This document shows positions 1-4,793 of a stretch of DNA of 5,774 nt, one piece after another. Both the position numbers and the translations under genes were made by a program. The notes under the pieces were generated by a model that saw only the letters and a list, made by a program, of their open reading frames with translations, searched no databases and was not told the origin of the DNA. Positions within the stretch are counted from its first letter, which is position 1; each line of letters starts with the position of its first letter. Source of the DNA: an uncultured Bacilli bacterium. Its GTDB lineage: Bacteria > Bacillota_I > Bacilli_A > RF39 > UBA660. Location: assembly GCA_947631345.1 (NCBI GenBank), contig CANRKW010000066.1, forward strand, positions 1 to 5,774, given 5' to 3'.

Positions 1-629
1 CACACGAAGTTCCAGGAGAAAGCGGTGGATATGCCGAAATAGATTTGATACTTTCAGGAGAAAGTGTTTACTCAAAGTTAAAATATGAAAGTGGTTCACA
101 CCGTGTTCAAAGAGTACCAGAAACCGAGTCTCAAGGAAGAGTTCACACTTCAACTGCAACAGTTTTAGTAATGCCAGAAACAGAAGATGTAGAAGTTGAA
201 TTATTAGAAAAAGACTTAAAAATAGATGTTTGTAGAAGTAGTGGTGCTGGAGGACAATGTGTAAATACAACCGATTCAGCTGTAAGAGTCACACACATAC
301 CTACTGGATTAGTTGTTTATTGCCAAGTAGAAAGAAGCCAAATCAAAAATAAAGAAAGAGCCTTAACTATATTAAAATCAAGACTATATGATTTAAAACA
401 AAAAGAACAAGAAGAAGCCTTAGGTGCAGATAGAAAAACAAAAATAGGAACAGGTGATCGTTCAGAAAAAATTAGAACATATAACTATCCACAAAACAGA
501 TTAACAGATCACAGAATAAATTTCACAATAATGCACTTAGATAAAGTTATGGAAGGCGATTTAGAAGAAGTAATAGAAGCACTAATAACAGAAGACCAAA
601 AATTAAAAATGGGAATAAAAAATGAATAA
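1..629 (+). CDS. prfA: Peptide chain release factor 1 (RF1), 5'-truncated by window edge
   Basis: RF1 recognises UAA and UAG in the ribosomal A site and triggers peptidyl-tRNA hydrolysis. The frame is open from base 3 (208 codons visible) and, against a usual length near 355, about 150 N-terminal residues lie outside the window. Seen here: the [14 protein letters not shown] segment with the RF1-type P-x-T codon-reading tripeptide as PET (117-125); the catalytic loop SSGAGGQ (GGQ at 249-257); the conserved ERSQIKNKE; and the RF1-specific C-terminal block [25 protein letters not shown]. The PET tripeptide and GTGDRS block separate it from RF2. The residue after GGQ is Cys rather than the usual His. 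A TTG at 45 could be mistaken for a start but lies mid-protein. The stop TAA (627-629) overlaps the prmC start, so the two genes are probably translationally coupled. Confidence 0.97.
   Translation, partial: HEVPGESGGYAEIDLILSGESVYSKLKYESGSHRVQRVPETESQGRVHTSTATVLVMPETEDVEVELLEKDLKIDVCRSSGAGGQCVNTTDSAVRVTHIPTGLVVYCQVERSQIKNKERALTILKSRLYDLKQKEQEEALGADRKTKIGTGDRSEKIRTYNYPQNRLTDHRINFTIMHLDKVMEGDLEEVIEALITEDQKLKMGIKNE
330..357 (+). repeat. 28-base segment of prfA identical (inverted) to one in prfB
   Basis: These bases encode ERSQIKNKE plus one base of flank and match the coding strand of prfB at 5051-5024 with no mismatch. The copies are in inverted orientation about 4.7 kb apart. Shared ancestry and protein constraint explain the amino-acid match; identity at the third positions is the notable part. 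Confidence 0.7.
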
Positions 630-1353
630 CATAAGTAATTTAGAAATAGAAGAATTAAAAAAACTAAATAAATATAACAAAAAAAACATAAAGAAAATAA
701 ATAATAAATACCCGGTTCAATATATAATCGGGTATGTAAATTTTTATGGATTAAAAATTATAGTAAATAGAAATGTTTTAATACCTAGATATGAAACAGA
801 ATATTTAATTGAAAAACTAAATAATTATATAAAAAAATATGATTTTGAAAAACCTAAAATATTAGATTTATGTACAGGTTCAGGTGCAATTGGATTAACT
901 TTAAAGAGTTTAATTAAAAATAGTGATGTGACATTATCTGACATATCCAGAAAAGCATTAAAAATAGCAAAAAAAAATAGTGAAAATTTAAATTTGGATA
1001 TTAAAATTTTAAAAAGTGACTTATTTAATAATATAAAAGATAATGATTATGATATATTGGTTAGTAATCCTCCATACGTAATGTTAAATGAAAACTTGCC
1101 AAAAGAAGTTACTTATGAGCCAAAAATAGCCTTATATAGTGGAGAAACTGGAACAAATCACATAAAAAAAATAATAAAAGAATCTTCTAAATATTTAAAA
1201 GAAAAATCAATAATAGCTTTAGAAATAAATGAAAAAAGTGAAAAAGAATTAACAGAATTTTTAAATAAATTAGATAAAAATATAAATTATGTATTTGAAA
1301 AAGACTTATGTGAAAAAACTAGATATTTATTTATTTTCAACAAATGTGTATAA
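622..1353 (+). CDS. prmC: Release factor glutamine N5-methyltransferase PrmC (HemK), short N-terminus
   Basis: PrmC uses S-adenosylmethionine to methylate the glutamine of the GGQ motif in RF1 and RF2 in the cytoplasm. Visible landmarks: [13 protein letters not shown] at residues 31-43 (family P-x-x-Y-I-x-G-x-x-x-F), LIPRYETE at 53-60 (usual form RPETE), the SAM-binding motif [12 protein letters not shown] at 81-91, acidic D97 beyond it, and the substrate-glutamine motif NPPY at 149-152 in LVSNPPYV. The 243 residues are short for a family usually near 280. The deficit is N-terminal: only 30 residues precede the PVQYIIG block where E. coli has about 75, so the helical release-factor-binding domain is reduced. 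An in-frame TAA at 616-618 rules out an upstream start. ATG 622 overlaps the prfA stop by 8 bases (ATGAATAA) and has only a weak GGGA ahead of it, consistent with coupling to prfA. Confidence 0.95.
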   Translation: MNNISNLEIEELKKLNKYNKKNIKKINNKYPVQYIIGYVNFYGLKIIVNRNVLIPRYETEYLIEKLNNYIKKYDFEKPKILDLCTGSGAIGLTLKSLIKNSDVTLSDISRKALKIAKKNSENLNLDIKILKSDLFNNIKDNDYDILVSNPPYVMLNENLPKEVTYEPKIALYSGETGTNHIKKIIKESSKYLKEKSIIALEINEKSEKELTEFLNKLDKNINYVFEKDLCEKTRYLFIFNKCV

Positions 1354-1378
1354 AAAAACTACAAATAAGCCAATATTA
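1348..1378 (+). promoter_or_regulatory. Candidate forespore sigma-F-type promoter for spoIIR
   Basis: GTATA at 1348-1352 fits the B. subtilis sigma-F -35 consensus GYWTA. After 16 bases, GCCAATATTA at 1369-1378 fits the -10 consensus GGNRANANTW at every position but one (C for the second G). spoIIR is a known sigma-F target in Bacillus, so the location makes sense. Weak points: the element starts inside the end of prmC, transcription would begin about at the ribosome binding site (GAAAGG, 1383-1388) giving a very short leader, and the consensus is recalled from Bacillus rather than this lineage. Confidence 0.4.
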
Positions 1379-1396
1379 ATTTGAAAGGTTGGCAAA

Positions 1397-1939
1397 ATGA
1401 AAAAAATAATAATAGTTTTACTTCTAGTTATGAGTTTATATTTATATAATAGCAGTAAAGATGATTACTATATTGTACCTAAAGAATCGATAAGATTTAG
1501 AATAATTCCAAATAGTAACAGTGTTACTGATTTATATGTTAAAGAAAAAGTAAAAGAAGAAATAAATGATGTAATACAAACTATTGAAACAAATGACACT
1601 ATAAATGATGTAAGAACAGAAATATCTAATAGTATTCCACTAATTAATGACAAAATTGCAACTTTATTTGATAAATTAAATTATAATGAAACTTTTAACA
1701 TTAATTATGGACTCAACTATTTTCCAGAAAAAATATATAAAGGTGTAAAATACGAAAGTGGAGAATATGAATCAATGGTAATTGAAATAGGCAAAAAACA
1801 AGGAGACAACTACTGGTGTGTACTCTTCCCTCCCCTATGCCTTATTGAATCAGAAGAAAGCACTGATGTAGAATACAGCTTTTTTGTAAAAGAAATATTT
1901 GAAAAATTTAAGAATAAAAACACTAAGAAATCACTATAA
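1397..1939 (+). CDS. spoIIR: Stage II sporulation protein R (SpoIIR), sigma-E activation signal
   Basis: In Bacillus, SpoIIR is made in the forespore under sigma-F, is secreted into the intermembrane space and activates the protease SpoIIGA, which processes pro-sigma-E in the mother cell. The protein starts with a basic stretch and hydrophobic segment (residues about 2-18), a signal or anchor sequence without a clear cleavage site or lipobox. Family landmarks follow: PKESIRFRIIPNSNSVTDLYVK at about 28-49, the predicted helical stretch EEINDVIQTIE, and the C-terminal hallmark FPEKIYKG...YESGEYESMVIEIGKKQGDNYWCVLFPPLCL. It has 180 residues; the Bacillus protein is longer (roughly 220) but the core is intact. 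GAAAGG at 1383-1388 gives a well-spaced ribosome binding site. The gene sits 43 bases after prmC and 17 before mntP. Presence suggests that the organism, or a recent ancestor, sporulates. Confidence 0.93.
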   Translation: MKKIIIVLLLVMSLYLYNSSKDDYYIVPKESIRFRIIPNSNSVTDLYVKEKVKEEINDVIQTIETNDTINDVRTEISNSIPLINDKIATLFDKLNYNETFNINYGLNYFPEKIYKGVKYESGEYESMVIEIGKKQGDNYWCVLFPPLCLIESEESTDVEYSFFVKEIFEKFKNKNTKKSL

Positions 1940-1945
1940 TTATAT

Positions 1946-1952
1946 AGGTGAT
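1946..1952 (+). promoter_or_regulatory. Shine-Dalgarno site that selects the TTG start of mntP
   Basis: AGGTGAT matches the downstream half of the ideal anti-SD complement AGGAGGTGATC without mismatch. Counting from its GG, it is placed correctly for TTG at 1957-1959. The upstream in-frame GTG at 1948-1950 lies inside this site and has no ribosome binding site of its own, so the site argues for TTG. Confidence 0.6.
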
Positions 1953-1956
1953 TTTT

Positions 1957-2481
1957 TTGGAAATTGTTTCACTAATTTTTATAGGTTTATCTTTAAGTAT
2001 AGACGCTTTCACACTTTCACTTGCATATGGTCTACTATCTATACCAAACAAAAAAATAATACTAACCTCTTTATTAGTAGGATTCCTTCACTTTTCTCTC
2101 CCAATATTAGGTAGTACTTTAGCAACATATGTAAGCAGAATAATTAATTTTGATACAAGAGTCATACTAATTTTGATATTAATACTAATTTTAATCGACT
2201 TGTTAAAAGAAAATGACACACACGATTTATCAATAAATGCTAGTAAGTTAGTTATATTCTCATTTTTAGTTTCATTTGATAGTTTTTCAATTGGTATAGG
2301 AATAAAATATATAACAAATAATGTGATTTTAGCAGGTTCTATATTTAGCATACTTAGTTCTTTTTTCACTTTTTTAGGTTTTAATCTAGGTAAATTTTTA
2401 TATAAAGAATTAGAAAAAAAATCAAAAATAATTGGAATAATCTTAATATCTATAACGATTTTTTACTTTTTATGTAAATAA
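1957..2481 (+). CDS. mntP: MntP-family manganese efflux pump (YtaF/MntP-like), TTG start
   Basis: MntP proteins are small integral membrane exporters of Mn(II), built as two related halves of three helices, each with a conserved acidic residue in its first helix. From TTG 1957 the protein has 174 residues. MEIVSLIFIGLSLSIDAF carries the first-half Asp at residue 16, the same position as in E. coli MntP. GFLHFSLPILG follows in helix 2, FLVSFDSFSIGIG holds the second-half Asp at about 108, and FLGFNLGKFLYKELEKKSKIIGIILI matches the family's C-terminal helices. Helix 3 is an extreme Ile-Leu alternation. The start is either TTG 1957 (preferred, see the SD entry) or GTG 1948, which adds three residues. 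The gene lies 17 bases after spoIIR with no promoter between; mntP (ywlD) is also near spoIIR in B. subtilis. Sporulation protein YtaF is a related alternative, but its length and HFSLPILG motif fit MntP better. No yybP-ykoY riboswitch leader is present. Confidence 0.82.
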   Translation: MEIVSLIFIGLSLSIDAFTLSLAYGLLSIPNKKIILTSLLVGFLHFSLPILGSTLATYVSRIINFDTRVILILILILILIDLLKENDTHDLSINASKLVIFSFLVSFDSFSIGIGIKYITNNVILAGSIFSILSSFFTFLGFNLGKFLYKELEKKSKIIGIILISITIFYFLCK

Positions 2482-2492
2482 AAACTGATTTT

Positions 2493-2522
2493 AATACAAA
2501 AAACACATAAATATGTTATACT
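2493..2522 (+). promoter_or_regulatory. Putative extended -10 vegetative promoter for the ORF73-murA-SGNH operon
   Basis: TATACT at 2517-2522 is one base from TATAAT and is preceded by TG at the extended -10 position (2514-2515). The -35 is poor: AATACA at 2493-2498 with an 18-base spacer matches TTGACA at three of six positions, which an extended -10 can tolerate. The predicted start falls around 2528-2530, at the AGGAGG ribosome binding site (2529-2534), so the leader would be very short. It lies in the only sizeable gap (61 bases) between the two co-directional gene groups. Confidence 0.5.
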
Positions 2523-2542
2523 ATACCTAGGAGGAACGTTAA

Positions 2543-2764
2543 ATGGAACAAAAAAATTCAGAACAAAAAAATTATGGTGCTAGAATAAATGAATATGGAG
2601 AAATAATTAGAGAAGAAAATATTAGTGATAATGCACAATTTGTTGAAGATGATATTCCATATTTCGAACCACCTAAACCAGGCGAATCAATTGAAGAGGA
2701 TTTACTAGAGAGTTATTTTAATATGGAAGAAGAAAATGAATTAAGTAATTTTAAAAGAAGATAG
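2543..2764 (+). CDS. Small acidic protein of unknown function upstream of murA
   Basis: This 73-residue protein is not recognised. It has no membrane segment, signal peptide or Cys/Trp, and it is rich in Glu, Asp and Asn, with net negative charge and a basic tail (FKRR). It opens with a duplicated EQKN-S-EQKN, followed by YGARINEYGEIIREE, a proline-containing middle (IPYFEPPKPGES) and an acidic helical-looking stretch (EEDLLESYFNMEEENE). It therefore looks like a largely disordered or adaptor-like polypeptide. Support that it is a real gene: an excellent AGGAGG at 2529-2534 spaced eight bases from ATG, a plausible promoter just upstream, codon use like its neighbours, no competing frame, and murA following after 26 bases, which suggests co-transcription. 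No function can be inferred beyond a possible link to the cell-envelope operon. Confidence 0.78.
   Translation: MEQKNSEQKNYGARINEYGEIIREENISDNAQFVEDDIPYFEPPKPGESIEEDLLESYFNMEEENELSNFKRR
2546..2573 (+). repeat. Tandem duplication of a 15-base unit with A7 tracts in the 73-residue ORF
   Basis: GAACAAAAAAATT occurs at 2546-2558 and again, identically, at 2561-2573, separated by CA, giving the EQKN-S-EQKN repeat directly after the start codon. Each copy contains a run of seven A residues, a possible slippage site. Confidence 0.7.
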
Positions 2765-2790
2765 AATTTATATAAAAATATGGAGGAAAA

Positions 2791-4041
2791 ATGCCAAAAT
2801 TAAAAATTGAAGGTGGACATACATTATCAGGAGATATTTATATAAGTGGTTCAAAAAATAGTGCAGTAGCTTTACTACCCGCTTCCCTACTATGCCAAAC
2901 AAAATCAAAAATCTTTAAAGTTCCAAAAATAAGAGATATAGAATATCTACTAAAAATTTTGGAAGTTTTAAACTGCAAATATAAAATAATTAATAATGAA
3001 ATAGAAATTGATACATCAAATTTAAAAAATGCTCCTATACCTGAAAATTTAAGTGAACAAATGCGAGCCTCATACTATTTTATGGGAACATTACTTGCTA
3101 GATTTAAACACGTAGAAATATCATTTCCAGGAGGTTGTAATATAGGTGCAAGACCAATAGATTTACATATAAAAGGCTTTGAAAGTTTAGGTGCAAAAGT
3201 TCAAATAATAAAAAATAAATATATAATAGACGCAAAGGAATTAACTGGAGCAAGAATATATTTAGATTTTGCCAGTGTTGGAGCAACTATTAACATTATG
3301 TTAGCCGCGACATATGCAAAAGGATGTACAATAATTGAAAATTCAGCAAGAGAACCAGAAATAGTAAATGTTGCTTCTTACTTAATAAGTATGGGTTGTA
3401 AAATAACTGGAGCAGGAACAAGTACAATAATAATTGAAGGAAATACTAATTTAGATAATGGGGTAACCGAGGTATTTCCAGACAGAATTGAAGCTTCAAC
3501 TTATGCAGTAATGGGTGCTTTAATTGGTAAAGATTTACATATTAAAGGTATAATAAAAGATCATATTAATTCTGTTTTAATTAAATTAAAAGATGTAGGT
3601 GCTTCTTTTACAGTAAATGATGATGAAATAACAATTTCAAAATGTGAAAAAGTTATGTCCACAAAATTGTTTACCCAAGTATACCCAGGATTTCCAACAG
3701 ATGCCCAACAACCTTTTACAGTTTTACTAACACAAGCAAACGGAATATCAGAAGTTACAGAAAACATTTATGAATCACGTTTTGTAAGTGCAGGTTTATT
3801 AAACATAATGGGTGCAGATACAACATATATGGGTAATGTACTTAGAATTAAAGGAAAGACAAAATTAAAAGGTGCCAATTTATTTGTGCCAGATTTAAGA
3901 GGAGGAGCAGCCTTAGTCCTAGCAGGATTAATAGCAGAAGGAACGACAATTCTTGATAACATTGAACTAATTTTAAGAGGATATGAAGATATTGTAGAAA
4001 AATTAAGAAATGTTGGTGCTAAAATTGAAATAATCGAGTAA
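2791..4041 (+). CDS. murA: UDP-N-acetylglucosamine 1-carboxyvinyltransferase (MurA)
   Basis: MurA transfers enolpyruvate from phosphoenolpyruvate to UDP-GlcNAc, the first committed step of peptidoglycan synthesis, in the cytoplasm. The 416 residues are full length. Conserved features seen: SGSKNSAVALLPA with the Lys22-Asn23 pair; Arg92 in EQMRASYY; the loop FPGGCNIGARPIDLH with active-site Cys116 (fosfomycin-sensitive Cys form, not Asp) and Arg121; IENSAREPEIVNVASYL; the general-base region FPDRIEAST with Asp231; YPGFPTDAQQP with Asp304; DLRGGAALVLAGLIAEGTT; and the closing RGYEDIVEKLRNVGAKI with Arg396. ATG 2791 is preceded by GGAGG at 2782-2786 with a slightly short four-base spacer. Many Bacillota carry two MurA paralogs; which one this is cannot be told here, although B. 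subtilis murAB also lies a few genes from prfA. SGNH follows after 19 bases with no terminator. Confidence 0.97.
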   Translation: MPKLKIEGGHTLSGDIYISGSKNSAVALLPASLLCQTKSKIFKVPKIRDIEYLLKILEVLNCKYKIINNEIEIDTSNLKNAPIPENLSEQMRASYYFMGTLLARFKHVEISFPGGCNIGARPIDLHIKGFESLGAKVQIIKNKYIIDAKELTGARIYLDFASVGATINIMLAATYAKGCTIIENSAREPEIVNVASYLISMGCKITGAGTSTIIIEGNTNLDNGVTEVFPDRIEASTYAVMGALIGKDLHIKGIIKDHINSVLIKLKDVGASFTVNDDEITISKCEKVMSTKLFTQVYPGFPTDAQQPFTVLLTQANGISEVTENIYESRFVSAGLLNIMGADTTYMGNVLRIKGKTKLKGANLFVPDLRGGAALVLAGLIAEGTTILDNIELILRGYEDIVEKLRNVGAKIEIIE

Positions 4042-4060
4042 AATATTACGAGGAGAACAT

Positions 4061-4789
4061 ATGAAAAAGAAAAAACTTGTAATATTTTTTCTTGCTATAA
4101 TATCCCTTTTCTTTATTTACAAATTGAATTATAACGAAACAAAAACATACTTAAGTTTAGGGGATTCATTAGCAAAAGGACACACACCATTTGATACATT
4201 TGGTACTTCATACACTGATTATTTATTTGATTATTTAAAAAACACAAAAAATTATACAACTTTAAACACAAGTTTTATAGAAGAAGACTTAAGAATAAAA
4301 GATTTAATACTTCTTATAAAAAGTAATGAAATAAAAAATGGAATTACTTTATCATCTATAATAAAAAATGCTGATTTAATAACTCTATCAATTGGAAGTG
4401 AAGAAATATTTAGTAAATTAAGATCTAATGAACTTTTATTAAGTTTAACTAACAACAAAATATATGAAATAATAGACGAAATGTTTATAGAATTAAATGA
4501 TTTAATAAAAGAAATGCGCCTATTAACAAAAAAACCAATTTATTTAATAGGCTTATATAATATTATAGAAATAACTGATGAAAATGAAACAAAAATAGAT
4601 AGTATATTTAATTATTTAAAATTGAAATACCAAAATTTAGAAAAGGAATACAAAATTTATTATGTAGATATCTATGAAGGATTCAAAAATAATGAAAACT
4701 TTTTACCAAATAAAAAAATAGCATACCCTTCACTTGAAGGATATAACTATATAAATGAACAAATTATAGAAAAAATTAAATCTAATTAG
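4061..4789 (+). CDS. Membrane-anchored SGNH/GDSL-like protein with degenerate active site
   Basis: The protein has 242 residues. A basic start and hydrophobic segment (residues about 5-20) form a signal anchor with no lipobox, so the rest should lie outside the membrane. The fold assignment rests on block I YLSLGDSLAKG (Gly34-Asp35-Ser36, nucleophile Ser present), the strand ADLITLSIGSEE at 104-115 where the family has ITISIGGND, PIYLIGLYN at 159-167, and YPSLEGYNYINEQI at 222-235 where the family has HPNxxGYxxIA. This resembles the YpmR-type lipase/esterase group. However, the block III Asn is Glu114, the catalytic His is Tyr222 (TAC at 4724-4726), the Asp three residues before it is Lys219, and the block II Gly is not apparent. 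It may therefore be an inactive or repurposed SGNH protein. AGGAG at 4051-4055 serves ATG 4061. Its stop TAG overlaps the prfB stop. Placement behind murA suggests a cell-wall role, but that is inference. Confidence 0.8.
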   Translation: MKKKKLVIFFLAIISLFFIYKLNYNETKTYLSLGDSLAKGHTPFDTFGTSYTDYLFDYLKNTKNYTTLNTSFIEEDLRIKDLILLIKSNEIKNGITLSSIIKNADLITLSIGSEEIFSKLRSNELLLSLTNNKIYEIIDEMFIELNDLIKEMRLLTKKPIYLIGLYNIIEITDENETKIDSIFNYLKLKYQNLEKEYKIYYVDIYEGFKNNENFLPNKKIAYPSLEGYNYINEQIIEKIKSN

Positions 4790-4793
4790 ATTT
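4778..4793. repeat. Perfect 16-bp palindrome spanning both convergent stop codons
   Basis: AAATCTAATTAGATTT equals its own reverse complement. It contains the TAG stop of the SGNH gene (4787-4789, plus) and the TAG stop of prfB (4782-4784, minus). As RNA it would form only a six-pair A/U-rich stem with an AAUU loop followed by a short U run on either strand, so it could be at most a weak bidirectional terminator. No stronger terminator separates the two convergent genes. Confidence 0.6.

Noticed and set aside
45..629. prfA as a complete 194-residue gene starting at TTG 45
   Set aside because: The frame is open upstream to base 3 and the upstream codons ([15 protein letters not shown]) match the interior of RF1, so the gene is truncated by the window edge.
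1369..1393. Hairpin GCCAA/TTGGC enclosing the spoIIR ribosome binding site, as a possible translational switch
   Set aside because: The stem is only five pairs with a 15-base loop, and it overlaps the better-supported sigma-F -10 candidate. There is no U tract and no extended pairing.
1940..1956. Manganese-sensing (yybP-ykoY) riboswitch before mntP
   Set aside because: Only 17 bases separate spoIIR and mntP, far too short for this riboswitch.
1899..2114. Plus-strand 71-residue ORF bridging spoIIR and mntP
   Set aside because: It overlaps two well-supported genes in another frame and its composition looks like out-of-frame translation.
2163..2200. Ile-Leu alternating run in mntP as a DNA repeat
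   Set aside because: It is a hydrophobic membrane helix written in A+T-rich codons; the DNA units are not regular enough to call a tandem repeat.
2482..2516. Rho-independent terminator after mntP
   Set aside because: No G+C-containing stem followed by a T run is present; AAAACTGATTTT is too short and weak.
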